A stretch of DNA of 43,373 bases from a virus. The stretch lies in the IMG/VR virus record IMGVR_UViG_3300032770_000041, positions 1-43,373 of that record, one strand, 5' to 3'. A program made the translations under genes and the position numbers. Below, piece by piece: positions 31,897 through 38,233 of the stretch (position 1 is its first letter; every line of letters begins with the position of its first letter). The notes beneath the pieces are model-generated. The model was not told where the DNA came from and did not search any database. It worked only from the letters and a program-made list of their open reading frames with translations.

Positions 31897-32039
31897 AGGC
31901 CGTGGCCGCAGTGCCCGCACACCGCCTCGGGCTGGTAGCACGGGAGACCGAACACCAGCCGGAAGCGCATCACCACCTGCAGGCTCCCCGCGCTCGCGCT
32001 CACCAACTGGTTGCAGAACCGACACACCCACGGGCCCAT
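31893..32039 (-). CDS. Tiny zinc-knuckle protein (48 aa)
   Basis: ATG at 32039 overlaps the previous stop (TGATG) and its TGA overlaps the next GTG. CRFC at residues 6-9 and CGHCGH at 41-46 make a minimal C4-type zinc finger around a hydrophobic middle. Too short for most gene finders but fits the overlap chain exactly. Function unknown. Confidence 0.58.
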   Translation of the reverse strand: MGPWVCRFCNQLVSASAGSLQVVMRFRLVFGLPCYQPEAVCGHCGHGL

Positions 32040-32296
32040 CACCCACCCCCCACGATCTGGGTCCCGGGCAGCGGCTTCGGCCGCTGCAGCAGGACCTCCA
32101 CCGGGTTGATCCCGTGCGCCGCGAGCTGGTCCGCGAGGAAGCCGAAGGCCGTCGCCAACTGGCTCGCATCGTTCAGCCGCCGGCCCCCGATCATCGCGAC
32201 CTCGACCACCACGTCGCGGCCCGACTCCCGCCGGCTCAGCGTGCAGGAGATGAACGCATCCTGCCCCGGCCGCCAGATCCGATGAGGCTCAGGCAC
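32039..32296 (-). CDS. Hypothetical protein (85 aa)
   Basis: GTG start at 32296, overlapping the previous gene by eight bases. Two strands (ISCTLSRRES, VVVEVAMIGG) are followed by a helix (ASQLATAFGFLADQLAAHG) and a proline-rich end. Compact alpha/beta protein, unassigned. Confidence 0.66.
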   Translation of the reverse strand: MPEPHRIWRPGQDAFISCTLSRRESGRDVVVEVAMIGGRRLNDASQLATAFGFLADQLAAHGINPVEVLLQRPKPLPGTQIVGGG

Positions 32297-32399
32297 GCCG
32301 CCGGCCCATCTTCTGCCAGCGCCACCGCGCCCGCTTCCGGGCCTCGGCCGCGCTCACCTTCCGCAGCGGCCCGTACCCCTCACCCCCGATCCACGGCAT
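32289..32399 (-). CDS. Tiny basic protein (36 aa)
   Basis: ATG at 32399 overlaps the previous stop by one base. Rich in Arg, Lys and Trp in the C-terminal half (ARKRARWRWQKMGRRRA), plausibly an RNA- or DNA-binding peptide. Evidence is gene spacing only. Confidence 0.5.
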   Translation of the reverse strand: MPWIGGEGYGPLRKVSAAEARKRARWRWQKMGRRRA

Positions 32400-32599
32400 C
32401 AGCCCTCCTTCGGCGTGATCACCACGCGCAAGATCGCCTCGGTGTTGTACGCCAGCTCCACCCCCGCCGGCGTCTTGAAGAGCAGCATCCGCCCACCCGG
32501 CCAGCACACACTCTTCGCGTCGGCCTCGAAGACCGCCACCGGCGGCAGGGAGGCCGGCACGCTCGACCGGAAGTGAATGTCCACCTGCACGTTAGGCAC
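32399..32599 (-). CDS. Hypothetical protein (66 aa)
   Basis: GTG start at 32599 with GGGAG seven bases upstream. A small beta-rich protein (VQVDIHFRSSVPASLPPVAV) with one cysteine and a C-terminal ILRVVITPKEG strand. A GTTAGGC heptamer (32591-32597) overlaps its second and third codons. It is the first gene after the long non-coding gap. Function unknown. Confidence 0.66.
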   Translation of the reverse strand: MPNVQVDIHFRSSVPASLPPVAVFEADAKSVCWPGGRMLLFKTPAGVELAYNTEAILRVVITPKEG

Positions 32600-33085
32600 G
32601 ATGCTCTCCCATCAGGCGGAAACTCCAGAGCGAGACCTCGAGCGCCGACCCACCCCGGCCTCGTTCCGGGGGTCGGGGGTGCGGCCGCGGGCGCCGCGCG
32701 CACGCCGCGCGCTCTGAGGAACCGCGCGATCCACCGCCGCCCTTGCTGGACCCGATCGCGATCGCTACTGTGGGCACGCCGCACGACGCCGGCGCAACGC
32801 TCCCGCCGGCGCACGCAGCTCGAGGGCGAAGGGCACCACGTCGGGGTCGGGCGTCAGCGTCACGAGGAGCGATGGCGCGCCGACCGGGCGCAGGCCGGCG
32901 CGCCGCGTGGGGGGATCGAGGGGGGCGCCGACTGTCACGATGGTGTTGAGGAGTTAGGCCCCGACTTCGTATAAGTGGCCTTACGTTAAGCTGGGAATGG
33001 CGGCCCAGAGCCAAGATCGCCACTGTCGCCATGTTACGGCGCCCGATTCCGGTTAGATCCTGCCACTGCGGCACGTTCACTGTCA
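32600..33085. other. Non-coding region rich in palindromes and heptamers
   Basis: This 486-base gap interrupts the terminase-region operon. I see a 12-bp perfect palindrome (CGATCGCGATCG, 32753-32764), a hairpin with exact 9-bp arms (32874-32882/32896-32904), GTTAGGC (32953-32959), GTTAAGC (32985-32991) and a locally AT-rich patch (32945-33000). The patch includes TTATAC on the minus strand, a possible -10. The open frame at 32592-33086 is Arg/Pro-rich and unconvincing. Candidate packaging site, origin or promoter region. Confidence 0.5.
32953..32991. promoter_or_regulatory. GTTAGGC/GTTAAGC pair with AT-rich centre
   Basis: GTTAGGC and GTTAAGC lie 32 bases apart around ACTTCGTATAAGT, whose ACTT and AAGT can pair. 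A sigma70-like -10 (TTATAC on the minus strand, 32968-32973) lies in the centre, with a poor -35. The related pair at 34658/34700 is also arranged around CGAAGT/ACTT words. Confidence 0.4.
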
Positions 33086-33619
33086 TCAGTCCAGCACCTC
33101 GAAGTCGGCCTCGACAGCCTCGAGAGCCTTCGCCTTCGCGGCCGCCCCGCCAGCCATCGCGCCGAGGATCCGCGGCAGCGCCTCGAGCACCGCATCCGCG
33201 GTGAGCTCGCCGGCCGGCCGCGGCGTGACGTCCTCGACGCGCGCCACCGGCAGGCCCTCGGTGTAGCTGGCGGCCAGCTTCACCGCGGCGATCCGGTCGG
33301 CGTTCTTCGTGGTGCCGATGATCGGCTCACCGTTGCGATCGTGGCCCAGCTCCTCGTGAATGTCCCCGCTGATGATCTCGGCCAGCACCTCGGTCGCGCG
33401 GCTCTCCTTCAGCGCCCGCGCCAGTCCTCGCACGAACGCACTCGACTTCCGGCCACCCTGCCGGCCGCCGGTCACGAGCCGGCCGCCGTGCGGCTGCGGC
33501 CGCATCGGATACCGAGACCGTTCCGAGATTCCGCCTCCCGAGCCACTCGCGAGCGGCTCGCGAGGTTCTCGCGAGTCGGCGGGTGGCTGAGACTCTGGGG
33601 TCGGGGCGGGATCGCTCAT
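33086..33619 (-). CDS. Probable terminase small subunit (177 aa)
   Basis: The start is the ATG at 33619 overlapping the preceding stop. The N-terminal 60 residues are disordered (Pro/Ser/Arg/Gly). A helical core, RQGGRKSSAFVRGLARALKE through AADIAAVKLAASYTEGLP-like sequence (about residues 72-135), is followed by an acidic helical tail. Small terminase subunits have a similar DNA-binding helical head and oligomerisation helices. The gene precedes terL, though about ten small genes intervene. A DNA-binding accessory protein is the alternative. Confidence 0.5.
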   Translation of the reverse strand: MSDPAPTPESQPPADSREPREPLASGSGGGISERSRYPMRPQPHGGRLVTGGRQGGRKSSAFVRGLARALKESRATEVLAEIISGDIHEELGHDRNGEPIIGTTKNADRIAAVKLAASYTEGLPVARVEDVTPRPAGELTADAVLEALPRILGAMAGGAAAKAKALEAVEADFEVLD

Positions 33620-33825
33620 GCGGCTTCGGCGGCGCGATGGATGGCTTCGAGCAGGGTCCGGCCGTAGCGGAGATCGCAGCGCGGATCTCCGACGACAGCC
33701 GCCCAGCGATCGTCGGGCCCGGCGCCGGTGAGCCACTGGGTGCGGCGCTCGGGCGTGACGCGGAGGGCGCGGATGTCGCCGTGCTGCTCTGCGATCTCGG
33801 TGATCAGGGCGTCAGCGAGGTTCAC
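33616..33825 (-). CDS. Hypothetical protein (69 aa)
   Basis: GTG start at 33825 (GTGA overlap). Begins with an amphipathic helix (NLADALITEIAEQHG) and ends with another (GRTLLEAIHRAAEAA); small soluble protein. Unassigned. Confidence 0.66.
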   Translation of the reverse strand: MNLADALITEIAEQHGDIRALRVTPERRTQWLTGAGPDDRWAAVVGDPRCDLRYGRTLLEAIHRAAEAA

Positions 33826-33956
33826 GGGGCGCCCTCCGGGGTGTGGAGCGGCTCGAGCCGGCGCGTGAGTACGGTGCCGTCGAGGGTCTCGACGCGCACG
33901 TGCCAGCCGTCGTCGTGGCGGATCCAGATCTCGCGGAGCTCGATGGTGTCGGGCAT
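33822..33956 (-). CDS. Tiny hypothetical protein (44 aa)
   Basis: ATG at 33956 overlaps the preceding stop by one base. Two predicted strands (IELREIWIRHDDGWHVRVET) and a proline-rich end. Probably a small beta-hairpin protein; function unknown. Confidence 0.6.
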   Translation of the reverse strand: MPDTIELREIWIRHDDGWHVRVETLDGTVLTRRLEPLHTPEGAP

Positions 33957-34105
33957 CAGCCGGGCCAGCAGGAATGGGAGCGGCGCATCCGCTCGAGCAG
34001 GCCGCGATCGCGCCGGCGGATCCAGAGCCCGTGGGCGAGCAGACCGAAGCCGCCGAGCCATGCGCCGGCGACGAGACCGAGGAGGAACCCGTCGCCCGCG
34101 GTCAC
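33956..34105 (-). CDS. Single-pass membrane protein (49 aa)
   Basis: GTG start at 34105 forming a GTGA overlap. One Gly/Leu/Ala/Trp-rich membrane helix (about residues 6-28) is followed by a basic cytoplasmic tail (WIRRRDRGLLERMRR). It may be an early membrane effector or exclusion peptide; inference from topology. Confidence 0.6.
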   Translation of the reverse strand: MTAGDGFLLGLVAGAWLGGFGLLAHGLWIRRRDRGLLERMRRSHSCWPG

Positions 34106-34572
34106 CGGCGCACCGGCTGGCCCTGCGCGTTGACGAGCGAGCTCGGGCCGGTGGGCGCCTCGCCGGCCCGCTCGAGCGCGGCGAGCGCGGCCTGTCGGAC
34201 GACGCCGACGTCGGGCGCGCGGGTGCTGTCGAGGTAAGCCACGATGTCGCGCAGGCCGCCGGCCATGATCTCGGCGTTGAAGCCGGGCATCTGGTCGGGG
34301 TTGACGACCAGCACGGCGGGGCTGGTGCCGCCGGCGTCGAGGTGCGCGAGCAGCTCGGGCATGATCGACTCGAGCTGGCTGTCGAGCATCGCGTGCAGCG
34401 TCTGGCTCAGGCGGGCGCCGGCCTCGAGGATCGCCATCGCCCGCAGCCGCTGCTCCGGGTCCTTGATCCGGTGCAGGCGCCGCTCGAGCTGGCGGCGGGA
34501 GCGCTTGGTGGGCGCGAGGGTGCTGGGCTCGACGTCCTCGAGCTTCAGGGCAGGCCGATCGGGCTGGTCCAT
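34102..34572 (-). CDS. First gene of the packaging operon (156 aa), unassigned
   Basis: Basic helical N-terminus (KRSRRQLERRLHRIKDPEQRLRA, about residues 23-45), then a hydrophobic helical region and a C-terminal variable part. No strong ribosome site is visible before the ATG at 34572. A DNA-binding or terminase-associated role is possible given the basic helix and position, but no family is recognised. Confidence 0.72.
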   Translation of the reverse strand: MDQPDRPALKLEDVEPSTLAPTKRSRRQLERRLHRIKDPEQRLRAMAILEAGARLSQTLHAMLDSQLESIMPELLAHLDAGGTSPAVLVVNPDQMPGFNAEIMAGGLRDIVAYLDSTRAPDVGVVRQAALAALERAGEAPTGPSSLVNAQGQPVRR

Positions 34573-34805
34573 GGCGGCCGAAGGTAGGGATCAGTCTCGC
34601 ATCCTGCAAGGTTTCTGGCGTTCTGCGGGAGTCGCTCCGACACAGGCCGCGGGGGATGTTAGGCCGAAGTCCGCGCCGCGGCGCCACTTGCCGCGAACCG
34701 TTAGGCACGGCACGAATCCTGCTCACATCGCCGGGTGGCGATGTGACGCCGCAAGAGAAGACCACAGGCCCCGTCCGAAGTCGGGGCCACAGCTCAGGGG
34801 GAGCG
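34573..34805. promoter_or_regulatory. Divergent intergenic control region
   Basis: A 233-base gap between the minus-strand packaging operon and the plus-strand modification operon. It contains GTTAGGC at 34658-34664 and 34700-34706. An exact 10-bp-stem hairpin lies at 34723-34746 (TCACATCGCC, loop GGGT). A 7-bp-stem hairpin lies at 34767-34788 (GGCCCCG, 8-base loop). GGGGGAG precedes the ATG at 34806. No good sigma70 hexamer pair is visible, so a phage activator or host alternative factor may be needed. Confidence 0.6.
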
Positions 34806-35111
34806 ATGGACACACAGCAGCAAGCAGCGGGCAGCCGGCTCAACGAGCCCTCGATCACCCGGCGGGTGATGACGGCCTGCCAGCGGCTCGAGCAGCGCCA
34901 CCTCGACGCCCTCGAGGCGGCGCGCGCGGTGGTCGAGGCGATCCAGCCGTTCGCGCCGACGATCATCAAGCTGGTGCGGCAGCACAGCGAGGGCGGGCAG
35001 GCCGCGGCGGCCGATCTGGCCGACGTGCTGGCCGAGTGGGACGCCGCCAAGGCGGCGTGGCGCGAGGCCGGCGAGGAGCTCGTGCAGCTCCAGCGCGCGG
35101 TGACCGCGTGA
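34806..35111 (+). CDS. Helical leader protein of the modification operon (101 aa)
   Basis: Starts at the ATG after GGGGGAG; the frame is open further upstream but through the hairpin leader. Entirely helical in appearance, with acidic and Ala-rich heptads (EQRHLDALEAARAVVEAIQ, about 29-47, and AEWDAAKAAWREAGEEL). Probably an oligomeric small protein; no catalytic motif. Its stop overlaps the next GTG, coupling it to the TGT-like gene. Confidence 0.75.
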   Translation: MDTQQQAAGSRLNEPSITRRVMTACQRLEQRHLDALEAARAVVEAIQPFAPTIIKLVRQHSEGGQAAAADLADVLAEWDAAKAAWREAGEELVQLQRAVTA

Positions 35112-35764
35112 AGATCCTCCTCGGGGAGTTCACGGGCCGGCGGGTCGAGCGGATCCAGACCCGCGGCTGGGGCCGGATGTGGATGGCGGTGGACCGGCGG
35201 ATCTACACCTACCCGGGCGAGCCGTGGGGCTTCGACAACGCGGCCTTCCGGTACTTCCGTGCCGGCACGCCCTTCGACGGCGAGAGCTACCTCTCGCGCC
35301 TGTTCGCGAAAGCCACCCGGCACGCCGAGCTCGCCGGCGCGCCGACGCTGGCGGTGGTGCCCGACATCGTCGCCGGCGGCGAGCGGTCGCTGATCTTCTC
35401 GCGGCTGTGGGTGGACACCTGCCGCGGCGAGCTGCGGCGCACGTGGCCGTGGTTCCTCGCCGTGCAGGACGGGATGAACCCCACGCAGGTCCGGCGGCAC
35501 CTGAGCGAGTACGACGGCCTGTTCCTCGGCGGATCCGACGCCTTCAAGGCCACGGCCGCGATGTGGTGCCAGCTCGCGCACGACGAGGGCAAGCGGTTCC
35601 ACTACGGCCGCGCCGGCACGGCGGCCAAGCTCGAGCGGGCCTACGCGATCGGCGCCGACTCGCTCGACAGTGCGCTGCCCATGTGGACCGAGGCCCGGTG
35701 GACCAAGTTCGAGCAGCTCATCGACGGGCTCGAGGCGGATGAGAGCCGGAGGGCGGCGGCATGA
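35108..35764 (+). CDS. TGT/DpdA-like 7-deazaguanine transglycosylase (218 aa)
   Basis: GTG start at 35108 in a GTGA overlap. Its key positions line up with the tRNA-guanine transglycosylase barrel: GFDNAAF (D43, like the DSGGF aspartate), VVPDIV (D86, like D156 of the bacterial enzyme), VQDG (Q120, like Q203), and FLGGS (G141-G142, substrate loop). GADSLDSALP (D187) matches the nucleophile in the FDCVLP motif. It is much shorter than tRNA enzymes (about 370 aa) and lacks the CxCxxC...H zinc site. Paralogues called DpdA insert 7-deazaguanines into DNA, so I infer DNA modification with host-derived preQ0 or preQ1. No deazaguanine synthesis genes are present. It ends in an ATGA overlap with the Mom-like gene. 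Confidence 0.68.
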   Translation: MKILLGEFTGRRVERIQTRGWGRMWMAVDRRIYTYPGEPWGFDNAAFRYFRAGTPFDGESYLSRLFAKATRHAELAGAPTLAVVPDIVAGGERSLIFSRLWVDTCRGELRRTWPWFLAVQDGMNPTQVRRHLSEYDGLFLGGSDAFKATAAMWCQLAHDEGKRFHYGRAGTAAKLERAYAIGADSLDSALPMWTEARWTKFEQLIDGLEADESRRAAA

Positions 35765-36552
35765 GTGGCAACCAGCGCTGGCTCGAGGGCCGGGACAGCT
35801 ACCGGCCGCCGCTCGAGCGGATCGACCCGGCCCAGTACGAGGTCGCCCCGCTCGAGTCCGACACCGTGGCCCGCAGCTTCATCGAGCGGCACCACTACTC
35901 GCACAGCTACCCGGCGGCCCGGGTCCGCGTCGGGCTCGCGCGCCGCGGCGAGCTGGTGGGCGTGGCCGTCTTCAGCCAGCCCACCAACGACCGGGCGATC
36001 ACCAACGTCTTCGCCGGCCTCGAGGCCCAGCGGGCCGTCGAGCTCGGCCGGTTCGTGCTGCTGGACGAGGTCCCGGGCAACGGCGAGACATGGTTCCTCG
36101 CCCGCTGCTTCGAGCTGCTCAGAGCCCGCGGGATCTGCGGCGTGCTGAGCTTCTCGGATCCCGTGGCCCGCACCTCGCAGGACGGGCTCACGGTCTTCCC
36201 GGGTCACCTCGGGACGATCTATCAGGCCCACAACGCCCGCTACCTCGGCCGCTCGACGCCGCGGACGCTGGCGCTGCTGCCCGATGGCACGGTGCTGAGT
36301 CCGCGGACGATCCAGAAGATCCGGGCCGGCGAGCGCGGCTGGTGCGGCGCGGCCGACCTGCTCGCGCAGTACGGCGCGGCGCCGATCGGCGCCGACGCCG
36401 GCCGGCGCGAGCGGCTGACGTGGCTGCATCGCGAGCTCGCGCACCTGACGCGGCCGCTGCGGCACGCCGGCAACCACCGTTACGCATGGAGCCTCGTGCG
36501 CCGCCTCGAGCTGCCGGCGCCGCAGGTCTACCCCAAGCAGCTCGTCGCCTGA
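35761..36552 (+). CDS. Mom-like GNAT-fold protein, putative DNA base modifier (263 aa)
   Basis: Resembles the phage Mu Mom family, GNAT-related proteins that convert adenine in DNA to a methylcarbamoyl-type derivative and block restriction. Landmarks as I recognise them: FIERHHYSHSYP (about residues 40-51), ELVGVAVFSQPTN (about 64-76), VELGRFVLLDEVPGN (92-106) continuing into ETWFLAR, GVLSFSDPVAR (about 126-136), and HLGTIYQAHNARYLGR (about 147-162). The C-terminal 80 residues are helical and basic and could bind DNA. Length slightly exceeds Mu Mom. It is translationally coupled to the TGT-like gene, suggesting joint action. Unrelated GNAT chemistry is the alternative. Confidence 0.62.
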   Translation: MSGNQRWLEGRDSYRPPLERIDPAQYEVAPLESDTVARSFIERHHYSHSYPAARVRVGLARRGELVGVAVFSQPTNDRAITNVFAGLEAQRAVELGRFVLLDEVPGNGETWFLARCFELLRARGICGVLSFSDPVARTSQDGLTVFPGHLGTIYQAHNARYLGRSTPRTLALLPDGTVLSPRTIQKIRAGERGWCGAADLLAQYGAAPIGADAGRRERLTWLHRELAHLTRPLRHAGNHRYAWSLVRRLELPAPQVYPKQLVA

Positions 36553-36563
36553 AGGGGGAGCCG

Positions 36564-36788
36564 ATGGATCACCAGACCTCGACGTTCCGGCTGCAGGCCC
36601 GGGACATGGAAGCCAAGCTCGGCCGGGAGCAGGCAGCCAAGCAGGCCACGAAGTTCATGTTCGAGAGCGGCCGCCGCGATCCCGAAGGCCGCTGGTTCTG
36701 GTTCATGGTGCTCGCGTGCCTCGTGGGCGTTGAGCAGGCCGAAGAGCAGCGGGCCAAGCTGACCGTCATCCGTGGAGGTGCCCGATGA
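36564..36788 (+). CDS. Hypothetical protein (74 aa)
   Basis: AAGGGGGAG precedes ATG at a good distance. Helical and basic at the N-terminus (FRLQARDMEAKLGREQAAKQ), with a short hydrophobic patch (WFWFMVLACLVGV, about 46-58) too short for a confident membrane span. Function unknown; part of the modification operon. Confidence 0.7.
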   Translation: MDHQTSTFRLQARDMEAKLGREQAAKQATKFMFESGRRDPEGRWFWFMVLACLVGVEQAEEQRAKLTVIRGGAR

Positions 36789-37177
36789 TCCGCACCAGCT
36801 TCGCGCGCGAGGCGCGCTGGCACATCGTAACCGACCAGCCGGGGCAGCCACTCCTGATCGAGGACGACGGCCCGTGGTCCAGCCACCCGACGATCACCAA
36901 CGACGCCGAGGGGGTGGTGGCGAAACTGGTGGCCCGCGGGATCCTGCCGCCGGGCCGCCGGCTGTTCTACGTGGACAGTGACGGCCGCACCGACGAGCTG
37001 CTCGTCAGGGACAGCCGGTTCGCCGGCTTCGCGCCGGGCCCGATGCCGGTGATCGAGCCGCGGGTCGGCTTCTGCGCCCGGTGCCACGACAACGCGGTGG
37101 CCGAGTGGAGCGAGGAGATGCAGGCGTGGGTCTCGCCGTGCTGCGCCGAGCCGGTGCTGGTCGGAGGTGAGGCGTGA
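36785..37177 (+). CDS. Zinc-site protein of the modification operon (130 aa)
   Basis: Overlaps the previous stop as ATGA. Mixed alpha/beta N-terminal 90 residues, then CARCHD (about 97-102) and a CC pair near residue 119, a probable zinc knuckle. In Mu, the zinc-finger protein Com activates mom translation, but here the sequence is different and the gene is downstream, so that role is only a thought. Unassigned. Confidence 0.7.
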   Translation: MIRTSFAREARWHIVTDQPGQPLLIEDDGPWSSHPTITNDAEGVVAKLVARGILPPGRRLFYVDSDGRTDELLVRDSRFAGFAPGPMPVIEPRVGFCARCHDNAVAEWSEEMQAWVSPCCAEPVLVGGEA

Positions 37178-37386
37178 CCCGCGCCACGGCACGCCCGCTC
37201 CGGCGGGTCGTCGTCGGCCTCCACGGGGAGCTGGTCGCGGAGATCCGCGAGCGCACACTCACGCTGCGGCCGCTCCGGACCCGGCGCGGCGGCCGAGCCG
37301 AGCTCGTGATCCCGTGGGAGTCGATCTACATTCGGTCCTTCCCGGTGCCGCGGCGCCGGCGCACCACGCGAGGGCTCCTCCGGTGA
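37174..37386 (+). CDS. Small basic protein with VVVGLHGE start (70 aa)
   Basis: GTG start at 37174 (GTGA overlap). Reads VVVGLHGELVAEIRERTLTLRP (cited in part) with a following RRGGRAELVIPWESIY and a very basic tail. I recall similar short phage proteins from soil and freshwater phages without function. Possibly nucleic-acid binding. Confidence 0.7.
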   Translation: MTRATARPLRRVVVGLHGELVAEIRERTLTLRPLRTRRGGRAELVIPWESIYIRSFPVPRRRRTTRGLLR

Positions 37387-37583
37387 CCGACACCGAGCAC
37401 TGGCACCTGAACGCGATCGCCCGGGAGGTCCATGCGCTGGCCCGGCACGAGGCCGAGACCGGCCGGCGGCTGCAGGGCTCGACGCCGGCGACCCGCTGGA
37501 TCCTCGAGCACCCCGACACCTATCGCCAGCTCGTGGCCCTCGAGGCCCGCGGGCTCGAGCGCGGAGGCTTCGATGACGACTGA
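37383..37583 (+). CDS. Hypothetical protein (66 aa)
   Basis: GTG start at 37383 (GTGA overlap). Helical, with HLNAIAREVHALARHE and a C-terminal QLVALEARGLERGG helix. Soluble. Unassigned. Confidence 0.65.
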   Translation: MTDTEHWHLNAIAREVHALARHEAETGRRLQGSTPATRWILEHPDTYRQLVALEARGLERGGFDDD

Positions 37584-37809
37584 CACCGTGGCCCGGATCC
37601 GCGCCCAGCTCCGGCGGCACGGGGCGCGCGCAGTCGAGATCGGCTACCACGAGCACACCCTGCGCGTGGCCGCGACCGACATCCTGCTGACCGACGTGCT
37701 CAGGATCGTGGCCGAGTACGCGCCGGTGGCGCGGGTGACCTACGGGAGCTCGAGCCGGCGGGGCGGGGTGCTGGTGATCCTCGTGCTGGCCCAGTTGGCG
37801 GGGCCCTAG
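37573..37809 (+). CDS. Hypothetical protein closing the plus-strand operon (78 aa)
   Basis: GGAGG seven bases before the ATG, with an 11-base overlap onto the previous gene. Alpha/beta pattern: helix TVARIRAQLRRHG, strand AVEIGYHEHTLRV, helix LLTDVLRIVAEYA, strand ARVTYGS, hydrophobic end VLVILVLAQLAG. The stop overlaps the stop of the convergent minus-strand gene by four bases, leaving no room for a separate bidirectional terminator. Confidence 0.68.
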   Translation: MTTDTVARIRAQLRRHGARAVEIGYHEHTLRVAATDILLTDVLRIVAEYAPVARVTYGSSSRRGGVLVILVLAQLAGP

Positions 37810-37898
37810 ACGACGAGTTCGATCCAGACGCCCCAGCAGCACACCACCGGCGCCGCTCGCGATCTGCGGGGGCGCCGGCGGCGTTTCCGGGGGCTCAC
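37806..37898 (-). CDS. Tiny basic-hydrophobic peptide (30 aa)
   Basis: GTG start at 37898 in a GTGA overlap. An Arg/Lys-rich head (SPRKRRRRPRRSR) is followed by a hydrophobic segment with two cysteines (VVCCWGVWIELVV). Last gene of the recombination/replication block, overlapping the convergent gene's stop. May be a small membrane-active or RNA-binding peptide, or not expressed. Confidence 0.4.
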   Translation of the reverse strand: MSPRKRRRRPRRSRAAPVVCCWGVWIELVV

Positions 37899-38233
37899 GG
37901 CAGGCCCCGCACGTCGCAGCAGTGCAGCCGCCGCGGGTCGCTCCGGTCCTCGATGTCCCGCTGGAGCACGAAGTCGAGCGCGGTGAGCTTGCCCTTGAGC
38001 TTGCCGACCGGCTGGCACTTCCAGAGCCAGTTGGCCGAGCAGAAGGCCACGGTGTACGGCCGCCGGGTCCATGAGCAGCGCCGGATAGCGAACACCAGCG
38101 CATTGTTGCCGCTCGGTCGCACCGTGACCCGGCGCACCAGCCGGAAGTCGTTCGACGGGGTGCGGATCACGTCGCCGGCGCGGAGCTCGGAGAGCCACGC
38201 CGGCCGCTGGTTCGCCAGCTGGCCTCTAGGCAT
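37895..38233 (-). CDS. Hypothetical protein (112 aa)
   Basis: ATG at 38233 with an eight-base overlap onto the gene before. Beta-rich basic protein: AGDVIRTPSNDFRLVRRVTV (about residues 19-38) looks like an SH3-like or LbetaH strand pattern, then aromatic FCSANWLWKCQP and a C-terminal CC pair. Unassigned. Confidence 0.68.
   Translation of the reverse strand: MPRGQLANQRPAWLSELRAGDVIRTPSNDFRLVRRVTVRPSGNNALVFAIRRCSWTRRPYTVAFCSANWLWKCQPVGKLKGKLTALDFVLQRDIEDRSDPRRLHCCDVRGLP

Noticed and set aside
32964-32973. ACTTCGTATA, which matches ten bases of a loxP arm
   Set aside because: There is no properly spaced second arm and no tyrosine recombinase in the genome; probably coincidence within a promoter-like patch.
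32592-33086. 164-codon minus-strand frame that starts in a TGATG overlap with the probable small terminase
   Set aside because: After the first 50 residues it is Arg/Pro/Ser-rich with no fold pattern. The region contains palindromes and heptamers, and its stop falls in the next gene's start. I treat it as non-coding, though the N-terminal part could be a short peptide.
34658-34706. GTTAGGC pair resembling integron attC simple sites
   Set aside because: attC sites need inverted copies (RYYYAAC...GTTRRRY) around a folded palindrome. Here copies are in direct orientation, and no integrase or cassette structure exists.
37806-37809. Search for a bidirectional terminator between the convergent operons
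   Set aside because: The two stop codons overlap by four bases and I found no clear hairpin with T-run in the flanking 60 bases on either side.
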